Positions 7,551 to 15,388 are shown, numbered from the stretch's first letter. The stretch: 19,252 nt of DNA from Candidatus Heimdallarchaeota archaeon (GCA_027364495.1 DAHXPE010000203.1:1-19252), one strand, 5' to 3'. Translations and numbers: made by a program. Notes: generated from the sequence alone by a model not told the origin.

Positions 7551-7580
7551 TTATCATACGAATTTATAAATTTATCATAC
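7551..7580 (-). promoter_or_regulatory. nikMN promoter: TATA box flanked by two identical NikR-like half-sites
   Basis: On the minus strand, GTATGATAA occurs twice, at 7580-7572 and 7559-7551, exactly 21 bp apart. A perfect archaeal TATA box TTTATAAA (7570-7563) sits between the copies. The core GTATGA equals the half-site of the Escherichia coli NikR operator (GTATGA-N16-TCATAC), but here the copies are direct rather than inverted. Bound NikR would block TBP, giving nickel-dependent repression. Transcription should start around 7540, about 45 bases before the nikMN ATG. Confidence 0.7.
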
Positions 7581-7590
7581 TTTCATGTAG

Positions 7591-8046
7591 TTAAATTTTC
7601 GGTATTAAGAGATCAGAAAAAAAGGATAAACCCTTAATACTTCTTAAAGTATCATTTAATGACTTTAATTGTGGTAAATTTCCTTTAAGTATAGCAACTT
7701 CAAAGCATTTTTCATGATCAAGATGAATATGAGTTGTACTACTTATAATTTCATCACTATCATGTTGAACATTCATAATATCTGAAACAACCCTGTTATC
7801 ATTATGATTATACATATATGAGCTAATACCTATACCTGGACCAGTATAATCTAATTTTTTGGTATTAGAAAGTATCCAGCTTGATAAAGCTTCCCTTACG
7901 ATCATAGATCTATTCATATTTAGTGAATGTCCTATTCTTTCAATTTCATCAATTAAATTATTAGGGAGAGTAAAGCTATATCTTTCTAAACTCTCAGATT
8001 TTTCTTCTATGTTTTCTTCTGTTTTACTAATTTTTTCTTCATTCAT
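7591..8046 (-). CDS. nikR: Nickel-responsive regulator NikR
   Basis: This is a nickel-sensing repressor. An N-terminal ribbon-helix-helix DNA-binding domain (about 21-62; YSFTLPNNLIDEIERIG, then NMNRSMIVREAL) is followed by the ACT-like metal-binding domain. All four high-affinity nickel ligands are present with the E. coli spacing: His95, His106, His108 and Cys114 (in THIHLDHEKC), matching His76, His87, His89 and Cys95. The stretch EVAILKGN then matches the NikR core. An acidic extension of about 20 residues precedes the DNA-binding domain. The 151-residue gene starts at ATG 8046, with AAGGAT about 12 bases upstream. It lies directly upstream of the nikMN operator, so it most likely controls the nikMNQO importer. 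Its own upstream region shows no GTATGA element, so autoregulation is not evident. Confidence 0.95.
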   Translation of the reverse strand: MNEEKISKTEENIEEKSESLERYSFTLPNNLIDEIERIGHSLNMNRSMIVREALSSWILSNTKKLDYTGPGIGISSYMYNHNDNRVVSDIMNVQHDSDEIISSTTHIHLDHEKCFEVAILKGNLPQLKSLNDTLRSIKGLSFFSDLLIPKI

Positions 8047-8672
8047 TCTTTATCAAGATCCTTTCATAGCTTATTGGATAACCTAGAATAAGATTTCAAA
8101 AGAATTCAAATTTAGGATAAGTTTTGTAATTATCATTTATCTAGGAATTTTAATGAATTTTTTTAATTAAATAAAATTGGAATATTTTCATAAAATAAAA
8201 GCATATTCTTCAATATTGTTTGCATTTCTTGAAGAATTTTGATATTTTGAGAGTAACAAAACATCATTTAAATAAGACTGTTTTGGATATAAATAAAATT
8301 ATTGATGATTTAATATTGGATTTTATATTGAAATTAAAACAAGAAATATTAAAATTTCAATTCAGAACAATTTAGATAAATGAATGTAAGGAAGATAATC
8401 AATTAATTTTTCAAGTATGGATAAATTTATTATTTAATACTTTAAAATACATATGAATGCAAGAGAATCAAAAACTTGAAATTGGTCCATTAAAAAATTC
8501 AAATATTACTTCTTATTTTATTAAAACCATGTTATTTTAATCTTTCTTTATTTTGAATGGTTGATTTTGCTAGTAAATTTTCAAATAATCAGCGAGCGAA
8601 TTCATTATTATTTATTTGATAAAAATATTTAAATTCTAATTTAGAAACCATGTACAATAAAGAAGTGTTATA
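8047..8672. other. 626-base gene-free region between divergent genes
   Basis: This region separates nikR (minus) from the beta-lactamase-fold gene (plus) and should hold both promoters. It is very AT-rich. A stop-free stretch without ATG (8199-8375, plus) is within chance expectation for this composition. I see no tRNA, repeat array or convincing hairpin. Confidence 0.5.
8625..8634 (+). promoter_or_regulatory. TATA box of the beta-lactamase-fold gene
   Basis: ATATTTAAAT lies about 40 bases upstream of the ATG at 8673. With the usual archaeal spacing, transcription would start near 8655 and leave a leader of about 15-20 bases. Confidence 0.45.
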
Positions 8673-9377
8673 ATGTCATCTGATTTACGTCCTAATAGTC
8701 CGATAAGTAATAATATTCATTGGGTTAAAGATCGTTTTGTTAATGCTTATGTTATTAATAATCCTGATTCCATTACCCTAATTGATACTGCCATGAATAA
8801 AAAAGCAGTTGCAATACAGAATTATATTTCTAAAGAATTAGAAAATAAACCTATTTCAAATATTTATCTTACTCATCATCATAGCGATCATATGGGTGGG
8901 CTTCATTTTCTTAATGAACATCATCACCCCCATGTTTACGCTTCAGAAATAGACAGCGAGATTATTACAGGGAAAAGGGCTCCTCCTAAACCAAATTTTT
9001 TTATTCTTAAACTTTTGTATCCTTTAGTAAAACCAATGTTAACTGCAAAACCAATTTCTTCAACTGAGATACTAACAGACAATCAAACAATTCAAAATAT
9101 GCAAGTTTATCACTTACCAGGTCATACAATGGGATCAGTAGGTTATTTAAAAGAAAACGTTTTTTTTGGTGGGGATGCTTGTCGAGTTGATGATAAGAAA
9201 AATGAAATTATAATTGGTGCAAAAATTTTTACAGAATCAATGACAGATTCATTTAAAAGTTTAGAACGTATTTCAAAAATAGATTTTGATATCTTACTCG
9301 TTGGACATGGTACACCTATTTTACAAGATGCAAAAATGCGTGTATTAGATGCAGTTGAAAAATTAGTTCCTAAATAA
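8673..9377 (+). CDS. Metallo-beta-lactamase-fold hydrolase
   Basis: This is a 234-residue binuclear metal hydrolase of the glyoxalase II-like branch (COG0491-type). The metal motif HxHxDH is THHHSDHMGG (67-76; His68, His70, Asp72, His73). It is followed by the third-strand His151 in LPGHTMGSVGY, the bridging Asp168 in FFGGDA, and His212 in LLVGHGTP. The substrate could be a thioester, lactone or phosphodiester; the sequence does not decide. No signal peptide is present, so it is cytosolic. The loop at about 100-130 is hydrophobic and proline-rich and may cap the active site or touch a membrane. An alpha/beta hydrolase follows 62 bases downstream on the same strand. A T-rich stretch near 9411-9419 could separate their transcripts. 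Confidence 0.9.
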   Translation: MSSDLRPNSPISNNIHWVKDRFVNAYVINNPDSITLIDTAMNKKAVAIQNYISKELENKPISNIYLTHHHSDHMGGLHFLNEHHHPHVYASEIDSEIITGKRAPPKPNFFILKLLYPLVKPMLTAKPISSTEILTDNQTIQNMQVYHLPGHTMGSVGYLKENVFFGGDACRVDDKKNEIIIGAKIFTESMTDSFKSLERISKIDFDILLVGHGTPILQDAKMRVLDAVEKLVPK

Positions 9378-9439
9378 GGTCTTATGATAAAATTTTCATT
9401 AATGCTCTATCTTTTTTTACAAAATTAGCTTGATTTATC

Positions 9440-10267
9440 ATGAATACAACCACTGATATCTTGATTATTAAAAATAATTATAAATTATCCTTTACTCTAT
9501 ATAAACCTGAAGATAAATTAGTAAAAAATATAACAGTTCTTATCAGTCCCGCAATGGCAGTTTTACAACGCTATTACAAACTTTTTTCAGAATATTTGTG
9601 TAACAAGGGGTATTATGCGATTACTTTCGATCAAATCGGGACGGGAGAATCAAAATTTGATCCCAATGATAAAGATATTAATTATGATGATTGGGGTAGA
9701 TTAGTTATTGAAATACTTATTAATTGGATTAAGACTAATCTTAAAACAGAAATTTATTATGTTGCTCATTCAGCCGGTGGGCAACTCTTAGGAATTGCTC
9801 CTTCATCTAAAACGGTATCTAAAATATTCATTATTAGTTCAGGAATTGGTTATTGGAAATATTGGCCTTTTCCGCGAAAATATTACTATTTCATAGCTTG
9901 GTATTTATTTTTACCTATAATTCTCAAAATTTACGGTTATGCTCCTAAATTTGTTATGAAAGAGGAGGTCCCCATAGGTATTATTAGCCAATGGCTTTTT
10001 TGGACTCGTAAAAAGAGATTTATGCTTGATGATCCTACAATTAAAAATTATTTTAATGAAATTAATGCAGATGTCATGTATTTAGCTTTTAGTGACGACA
10101 CATGGGCTCCTTTTAAAAGTGCAAAAGCGTTAGCTTCCTTTTACCCACCCGATAAAGTAGATTTTAAATATATTAATCCAAAAGAGTATAATCTTAAAAA
10201 TATTGGTCATTTTGGCTTTTTCAGAAGTAAATATAAGGATACCCTTTGGCAAATTCTTGAACTATAA
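9440..10267 (+). CDS. Alpha/beta hydrolase, COG4757-like
   Basis: This is a 275-residue serine hydrolase of the alpha/beta fold. SPAMAVLQRYYKLFSEYL (36-53) forms the oxyanion region, FDQIGTGES (63-71) the following turn, and AHSAGG (109-114, nucleophile Ser111) the nucleophile elbow. The Asp in FSDDTWAP (219 or 220) and His257 in IGHFGFFR complete the triad. The pattern of GYW after the elbow, GYAPKF, SDDxWAP and GHxGFFR is characteristic of the uncharacterised predicted hydrolases grouped as COG4757. Between the elbow and the acid residue, a hydrophobic, aromatic-rich lid (about 138-170) suggests a lipid-like or aromatic ester substrate; that is inference. It has no signal peptide. It may be co-expressed with the metallo-hydrolase upstream. 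Confidence 0.85.
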   Translation: MNTTTDILIIKNNYKLSFTLYKPEDKLVKNITVLISPAMAVLQRYYKLFSEYLCNKGYYAITFDQIGTGESKFDPNDKDINYDDWGRLVIEILINWIKTNLKTEIYYVAHSAGGQLLGIAPSSKTVSKIFIISSGIGYWKYWPFPRKYYYFIAWYLFLPIILKIYGYAPKFVMKEEVPIGIISQWLFWTRKKRFMLDDPTIKNYFNEINADVMYLAFSDDTWAPFKSAKALASFYPPDKVDFKYINPKEYNLKNIGHFGFFRSKYKDTLWQILEL

Positions 10268-10414
10268 TTTCTTTAATCGGTAAGAAATTTACTACCTGTA
10301 TTTTACTAAATCAACAGATTCTGTTCTATAATATAATTCCGAAATCTTTAAAAGAAGCTATCGATTATTTTTAAAAAAAAAATTTTGTCTTTTGAAATAG
10401 AAAGATGATTTAGT

Positions 10415-10984
10415 ATGAGCAGGAAAAAATTCTTCGCAATTAATTTCATTATATTATTTTTACTAAGTATTCTGTTTATTAAGGTTTTAAAAATACAAAA
10501 CCAAATAACGTTAATTTTGAAAATATGACAACTAATCCAAATATGGCATATCCAAATACAGCCAAATCAGACACCTTTTATCCAATGTTTGCTTCTGGTA
10601 ATTTATCTTACTATCAATCATTTTTCAATCCAAACATCACCACAACAACTAGTACTTTTCCAATCAATTCAAATTTTTCATACGATACAAATGCCTTTAC
10701 TATCAATCATGGTGAAACTGGTAATATCTATAATATAACTTATGATATTTCCGAATCAAACATATGGATCAGCTACTGAAATTACACAAATTTCTTTAAA
10801 AGCATTTGAAGGAACAGGTCCAATTTCATTATCAACGAATTCAAATTCGAATTCAAATTCTATTACATCAACAGCATCTCATGAAGTTACAACAAATGCA
10901 TATGGATTTGACTTTATCTCAGTATTAGCAGTTATTACGATAATTAGTTTTTTAATTCTAAAGCAAAATAGAAGGAAAAGGTAA
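10415..10984 (+). pseudogene. Frameshifted secreted, membrane-anchored surface protein
   Basis: Three consecutive open segments read as one surface protein of about 190 residues interrupted by two compensating frame changes. The first segment (ATG 10415) is a signal-peptide-like start: MSRKK followed by about 15 hydrophobic residues. Its frame ends at a TGA near 10526. From 10492 the -1 frame continues without a stop to 10779 and is rich in Asn, Thr, Ser and Tyr with several NxS/T sequons. From about 10742 the original frame resumes through an Asn-Ser repeat to a single C-terminal membrane helix and a basic KQNRRKR end (10984). Signal peptide, glycosylatable stalk and anchor form a typical archaeal S-layer or surface protein plan. 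The two shifts lie at short A and T runs, so sequencing or assembly error is as likely as true decay. Programmed -1 slippage at T-TTA-AAA (10486-10492) could explain only the first. Confidence 0.6.
10837..10860 (+). repeat. 12-bp tandem repeat encoding Asn-Ser
   Basis: GAATTCAAATTC occurs twice back to back inside the surface-protein remnant, encoding an Asn-Ser run in the membrane-proximal stalk. Such repeats change length readily by slippage. Confidence 0.8.
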
Positions 10985-11377
10985 ATTTTAATCAATTTCC
11001 TTTTTTGAATTTCAATTAATAATTATATTTTTTTCCATAGCTTTATCTCTTAAGCTCTACGATTATTCTATAATCCATTTTACTAATATTTTTCTCTTTA
11101 TTTTCTCATGCTCTTCACATATACGCATATGCTCCTATCATTTTAATTTTTCTCTTACGATAATAATACCGCTCTCTTATATCTGTAATCATATTAATCT
11201 ATTATTTTATTAATATTTATACTTTTCAATAGCTTTTTTATGGCCTTTACTACTAACAGAAATAAAATGTATTCAATCAAAAATAATTGATTATTAAAAT
11301 AAATTAATAAATAAACCAAAATAAGATAATTTTAATAGACTTTAAAAGATGGATATGTTAATCAGGTGTCTAATTAA
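10985..11377. other. 393-base gene-free, G-poor region before the cheR fusion
   Basis: No gene is supported. The plus strand is markedly pyrimidine-biased: over 10991-11250 I count about 47 C against 13 G. A T-rich run at 11027-11035 may terminate the surface-protein transcript. The minus strand carries a 25-codon ATG frame (11192 to 11115) of basic character, too short to call. The end of the region supplies the AGGTG ribosome site (11364-11368) of the next gene. Confidence 0.5.
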
Positions 11378-12469
11378 GTGTATTCAGATGATTATTTCGT
11401 AAAAGCAATTAAAGTTTTTTTAACTTCAAAAGGATTGCCTGATACATATAAAGATTCCTATTTTCAAAGAAGAATTAATGTTCGTATTCGCAAAACCAAA
11501 AGTTTAGACATTGGTACTTATTATAATTTTTTGAAAAATAACCCTGATGAGTTAGAAGATTTAAAAAAGGATCTTTCAATTAATGTTACTAAATTTTTTC
11601 GTGATGTTGAAAGCTTTAGATACTTTGAGAATGTTTTAATAGATCATTTGAGAACTCACAAACAAACTCAAGAAAACAAGCCTTTCAGGATCTGGTCAGC
11701 TGGTTGTGCTATTGGCTGTGAACCATATTCTATTGCTATTATTGTTGATAAAGCTATTCGTCAACACAATCTTAAAAATATGGACATTAAAATAATTGCC
11801 ACTGATTTTAACAATGAATTATTAAATTTTGCTCGAACAGGTGTATATGATGAATCAGCAGTCGATGATGTCTCCCAAGAAATTTTAAATGAATATTTTG
11901 ATTCAGTTGCTAATAATGAATATAAAATTAAATTTTCAGCAAGAAAGTACGTTGAATTTTCCCATTTAGACCTAACCGGAGCTTTTCCTTATAAAAATTT
12001 AGATGCGATAATATGTCGAAATGTCCTTATTTATTTTTCTTCAGAAGCACAATTCATAATATTCAAAAAATTCTATGATTGCCTTCAAACTGATGCTCTT
12101 TTATTTATTGGAAAAACTGAAACAATGAATTTAGGTTATAGAAGTAATTTTAACAATATTTCACCAAGACATCGAGTTTATATAAAAGTTGATCCTCATT
12201 CACTTAATGAAGAGCAAGCAAGAAAAATTAACGTCTGTTCGGATTGTGGCCTTTCTTTTGTAAGAGATTTAGACCTTAAAATACACTATAAAAAACATGA
12301 AAAAGAGCGTGAAAAAAAACAGATTGAATTAGCTAAACAGCGGGGACATAACCCAGTGTTACAATGTCCTCACTGCTCAAAAACCTTTATTACTGAAACG
12401 AGATACAATGCTCATCTTAATATTTTTCATAAAATAATTCAAAAACGAGATCCTAAAGATTTCTTTTAA
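11378..12469 (+). CDS. cheR: CheR methyltransferase fused to two C2H2 zinc fingers
   Basis: Residues 1-270 are a chemoreceptor glutamate methyltransferase that uses S-adenosylmethionine. They comprise an N-terminal helical domain with VTKFFRD (70-76), SAM motif WSAGCAIGCEPYSIA (106-120), IIATDF (139-144), CRNVLIYF (213-220), and a C-terminal strand matching CheR. Residues 287-351 add two textbook C2H2 fingers: C287-x2-C290-x12-H303-x3-H307 and C330-x2-C333-x12-H346-x4-H351. A charged helical linker (308-329) joins them. Normal CheR ends before this point, although some bacterial CheR proteins carry TPR tails instead. The SAM loop reads GCEPYS where GEEPYS is usual (Cys114 for Glu). GTG 11378 is chosen because AGGTG lies nine bases upstream. 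The gene stands alone, about 5 kb from cheC-cheA. The fingers could target receptor arrays, nucleic acid or ubiquitin-like partners; this cannot be decided from sequence. Confidence 0.92.
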   Translation: MYSDDYFVKAIKVFLTSKGLPDTYKDSYFQRRINVRIRKTKSLDIGTYYNFLKNNPDELEDLKKDLSINVTKFFRDVESFRYFENVLIDHLRTHKQTQENKPFRIWSAGCAIGCEPYSIAIIVDKAIRQHNLKNMDIKIIATDFNNELLNFARTGVYDESAVDDVSQEILNEYFDSVANNEYKIKFSARKYVEFSHLDLTGAFPYKNLDAIICRNVLIYFSSEAQFIIFKKFYDCLQTDALLFIGKTETMNLGYRSNFNNISPRHRVYIKVDPHSLNEEQARKINVCSDCGLSFVRDLDLKIHYKKHEKEREKKQIELAKQRGHNPVLQCPHCSKTFITETRYNAHLNIFHKIIQKRDPKDFF

Positions 12470-12489
12470 AAATCTAAGGAAGAGAAATT

Positions 12490-12497
12490 TTTAAATA
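12490..12497 (+). promoter_or_regulatory. TATA box upstream of the helicase gene
   Basis: TTTAAATA preceded by a purine-rich GAGAAA (BRE-like) sits 20 bases after the cheR stop. Transcription would begin near 12519, giving the helicase a leader of about 155 bases. An ATG at 12519 opens a 37-codon frame that could be a leaderless small peptide. Confidence 0.45.
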
Positions 12498-12522
12498 AAT
12501 ATAATTTATCATTTCATTATGG

Positions 12523-12605
12523 ACACAAAAACCAAGGTAATCAATGGAATAAACGCATTATGTTATCCAAATAATAACCAAAGATCATATAAAATGCTTT
12601 TGTGT
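12523..12605 (+). other. Possible structured leader of the helicase transcript
   Basis: ACACAAAA (12523-12530) is complementary to TTTTGTGT (12598-12605), and GCATT (12555-12559) to AATGC (12593-12597). The two right-hand arms are contiguous, so both stems could stack, leaving a side loop of about 24 bases on the left. This was found by eye and may be chance in AT-rich DNA. Confidence 0.25.
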
Positions 12606-12675
12606 TGGATATTTACCACTAAATTATCCTAGCTTATTTTGAATAAACAAAAAGAAATTTTACTAAGGAAAAAAA

Positions 12676-14907
12676 ATGAGTTTAAATGGATTAGAGTCTG
12701 CAAGACTTAAAGAATTATCAAAATTACTTTCAATGTACAAAAATAAAATATCAATTGAACGAATTATGAAAAAATTGGGGTTTGGTGATGGTAACGTTTT
12801 AGAAGAATGGCTTATTGATTTAGAATTACCTGGTTTGATTATAGATATTGAGGAAAGAGCTATTTATTTTACTCAAGACTCCATAAAAGCATTGAACAGC
12901 AAGTTTAACCTTCAGCAATCATCTACTTCAGAAGGTTCAAGTAAACATGAGATCAGTTTAAATGATAAGCAAAAAGAGGCAGTAGAAAAAATTAATGGCC
13001 CTATTTTAGTCATAGCTGGGGCTGGTTCTGGTAAAACTATGACATTATCTTATCGTGTAGCTAATATGGTGTTAAATCATGGTATCGATCCAAACAACAT
13101 TTTGTTATTAACATTTACAAGAAAAACTGCCGATGAAATGCTTTCCAGAGCATCTACTATTGCTAATATTGATTTAAAAGAAGTTTCTGGAGGTACATTT
13201 CATTCCTTTGGACTGATGATTTTACGGCACTATGCAAAAGAATTTGATTTGAAAAACAATTTTTCAGTTATTGATCAACCAACAGCTCAAGATGCTCTTG
13301 CTCTTTTAGCCAATCAGTTGGGATTTATTTCAAAAGAAAAAATTTTTCCAGGTAAAGCCGTAATGCTTGATGTTATAAGTAAATCACGTAATAAAGTACT
13401 TTCATTAGGCACTATTTTAAGAGAGGAGTATAGGGAATTTGTAGAAGAAGAGGAAAATTTTAATGTACTATATAATGCCTACCAAAAATATAAAAGGGCT
13501 CAAAACTATGTTGATTATGATGATCTGCTTGTTTATTTAAAATTACTTTTGTCAACTAACGAAAATGTCAGAAAAAAGTTATCGGAAAGATATCGTTATA
13601 TCATGGTTGATGAATATCAGGATACAAATAAAATTCAAGCGGATTTGGTTTATTGGTTAGCTAAAGAGCATACTAATATAATGGTGGTTGGAGATGACGC
13701 CCAATCAGTTTATAGTTTTCGTGGAGCAAATTTCAGAAATATTCTAAATTTTCGAGATTATTTTCCTGGATACTATGAAATTAAATTAGAAATTAGTTAC
13801 AGATCTCTACAACCAATTTTGGATTTAGCTAATATTATATTGGAATCTGCAACGGAAGTAACACCTAGATCGCTAGTATCTTTTAGAAAAGATCAAGGTT
13901 TTAAGCCTTACTTTTGGAGACCAAAGGACCAAGATGTTGAAGCTGAATTAGTGACTTCTGAGGTTATAACTTTAAGAAATAAATCTATTCCACTAAATGA
14001 TATTGCTATCCTGGTACGAAATGCATTTCATGCAAGAGATGTAGAACGATATTGTACTAAAAGAAATATTCCCTATGTTTTTTATGGTGGGAGAAAATGG
14101 GTTGAATTAGCTCATATTCAAGATATTGTTGCCTATTTACGAATTTCAATGAATCCACGTGACGGTGTAGCATGGCAAAGAATTTTGTTATTATTACCAA
14201 ATTTGGGAGAACGAAGTGCATTATCAATTATTCAAGATCTTGAAAAGAATGATTTTGATTTACAAACCTTAATAGAATCTAAATATTCAAACAAGAAATT
14301 TTTTCTTAATCTTGTTAATCTAAAAAATGTTTTAAAAACTATTATGGATGAAAAAGCATCTTTATTGAGTAGAATTGACAAATTAATTGATTATTATACA
14401 CCTTTTCTTGAAAAAAAGAAAAATCCTGAGTCACGAAAAGCCGATTTGATATATTTTAGAAATAAATCAACCGAATTTAATAATATAGAAGATTTTCTTA
14501 CAGATATGGCCCTAACACCACCAACAGACAAAGCAGAAGTTAAAAATACTCCTTTTCAAAAATATAATGAAAGACCATTGGTTATATCAACCATCCATTC
14601 AGCAAAAGGGCTGGAATGGAATACCGTTTTTATATTAAGAGCTTTAGATGGAGATATACCAAGTTCAAAAAGTGTCCATTCAGAAGAGCAAATAGAGGAA
14701 GAAAGAAGGCTTTTTTATGTAGCAATAACAAGAGCTAAAGATAACTTGTACATAACAGCTCCTCAAGGGATTAGAAGAGGAAATTATGGTAAATTTGATA
14801 CAGGGATTTATATTAATGAATCTAGATTTTTAGATGAAATAGAAGATCTTGAAGCTTTTGTTCAGATTGAATCATTAACAACTAAAAGAACGAAATTTCA
14901 TCATTAG
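12676..14907 (+). CDS. UvrD/Rep-type superfamily 1 DNA helicase with N-terminal winged-helix-like domain
   Basis: This is an ATP-dependent 3'-5' DNA helicase of the UvrD/Rep/PcrA class, acting in repair or replication restart. Motifs in order: Q motif LNDKQKEAV (95-103), Walker A GAGSGKT (115-121), Ia TFTRKTADEM (146-155), Ib TFHSFG (174-179), II DEYQDT (312-317), III GDDAQSVYSFRG (339-350), IV EISYRS (372-377), V STIHSAKGLEW (638-648) and VI EERRLFYVAITRAK (675-688). At 743 residues it is normal for the class, but about 90 residues precede the Q motif. Of these, 10-68 (LSKLLSMYKNKISIERIMKK, then EEWLIDL, then GLIIDIEERAIYFT) resemble a winged helix of the PCI type. A Ser-rich linker (81-90) follows. 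An AAGGA ribosome site lies seven bases before the ATG. It has no repair gene neighbours here. Confidence 0.95.
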   Translation: MSLNGLESARLKELSKLLSMYKNKISIERIMKKLGFGDGNVLEEWLIDLELPGLIIDIEERAIYFTQDSIKALNSKFNLQQSSTSEGSSKHEISLNDKQKEAVEKINGPILVIAGAGSGKTMTLSYRVANMVLNHGIDPNNILLLTFTRKTADEMLSRASTIANIDLKEVSGGTFHSFGLMILRHYAKEFDLKNNFSVIDQPTAQDALALLANQLGFISKEKIFPGKAVMLDVISKSRNKVLSLGTILREEYREFVEEEENFNVLYNAYQKYKRAQNYVDYDDLLVYLKLLLSTNENVRKKLSERYRYIMVDEYQDTNKIQADLVYWLAKEHTNIMVVGDDAQSVYSFRGANFRNILNFRDYFPGYYEIKLEISYRSLQPILDLANIILESATEVTPRSLVSFRKDQGFKPYFWRPKDQDVEAELVTSEVITLRNKSIPLNDIAILVRNAFHARDVERYCTKRNIPYVFYGGRKWVELAHIQDIVAYLRISMNPRDGVAWQRILLLLPNLGERSALSIIQDLEKNDFDLQTLIESKYSNKKFFLNLVNLKNVLKTIMDEKASLLSRIDKLIDYYTPFLEKKKNPESRKADLIYFRNKSTEFNNIEDFLTDMALTPPTDKAEVKNTPFQKYNERPLVISTIHSAKGLEWNTVFILRALDGDIPSSKSVHSEEQIEEERRLFYVAITRAKDNLYITAPQGIRRGNYGKFDTGIYINESRFLDEIEDLEAFVQIESLTTKRTKFHH

Positions 14908-15133
14908 AAAACTAATTTCAGTAGAAAAGACAAATTATTTTGTTTATTCCTCAGATTATTCATGTTGTCTTATAATTGGTTAAGATATGTTTTAAAATAA
15001 GGAAAGTGGATTCTTCAAAATATTATGATATGTTAACTTTTTAAATAAAATTTTATATTCACATGAATTAAGGTCAAATGATATCATAAGAACCAAAAGT
15101 ATCTCAAATCTTGATTTAAAAAGGCTATAAAGC

Positions 15134-15388
15134 ATGAAAACGGCTACTTTTATTCTATGTCCTGATTGCAAAGAGGAAATACCTAGAACTTCCAGATTTT
15201 GTCCTGAGTGTGGTTCTTCTCTTAATCATTGCCTTATTTGTTCTAAAACCATTCAAAAACATGAAGAATTAGCTATTTGTCCTTTATGCCATACTAGATT
15301 TCATAGAGAGCATATTACAGCTAAATTGAAAGAGAATGAAATCTGTCCTAATTGTTCCAAACACATCAAAGAAATTGACTTATTGTAA
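15134..15388 (+). CDS. Small zinc-ribbon plus RING-like zinc-finger protein
   Basis: This 84-residue protein is almost wholly zinc-binding. The first module is a zinc ribbon (C9-x2-C12, C23-x2-C26; FCPECGSSL). The second has the ligand order C33-x2-C36-x12-C49-x2-C52-x4-H57-x2-H60-x10-C71-x2-C74. The stretch CHTRFHREHI, then ICPNC, resembles the FHRECI...CPxC core of RING fingers, with His in place of a Cys, and the layout also fits the prokaryotic RING family. Archaeal small RING proteins have been proposed as ubiquitin-type E3 ligases in lineages with a ubiquitin system, including Asgard archaea. No ubiquitin, E1 or E2 is in the window, so this is only a possibility. It starts at ATG with AAGG upstream. 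It is convergent with the B-box-like membrane protein, stop to stop about 80 bases apart. Confidence 0.75.
   Translation: MKTATFILCPDCKEEIPRTSRFCPECGSSLNHCLICSKTIQKHEELAICPLCHTRFHREHITAKLKENEICPNCSKHIKEIDLL

Noticed and set aside
8199..8375. 58-codon stop-free plus-strand frame with a plausible helical composition
   Set aside because: No ATG, no ribosome site, and a frame of this length is expected about once by chance in a gene-free region of this size and composition.
11115..11192. 25-codon minus-strand ATG frame in the G-poor region
   Set aside because: Too short to call as a gene and no ribosome site was seen. It is kept only as part of the strand-bias observation.
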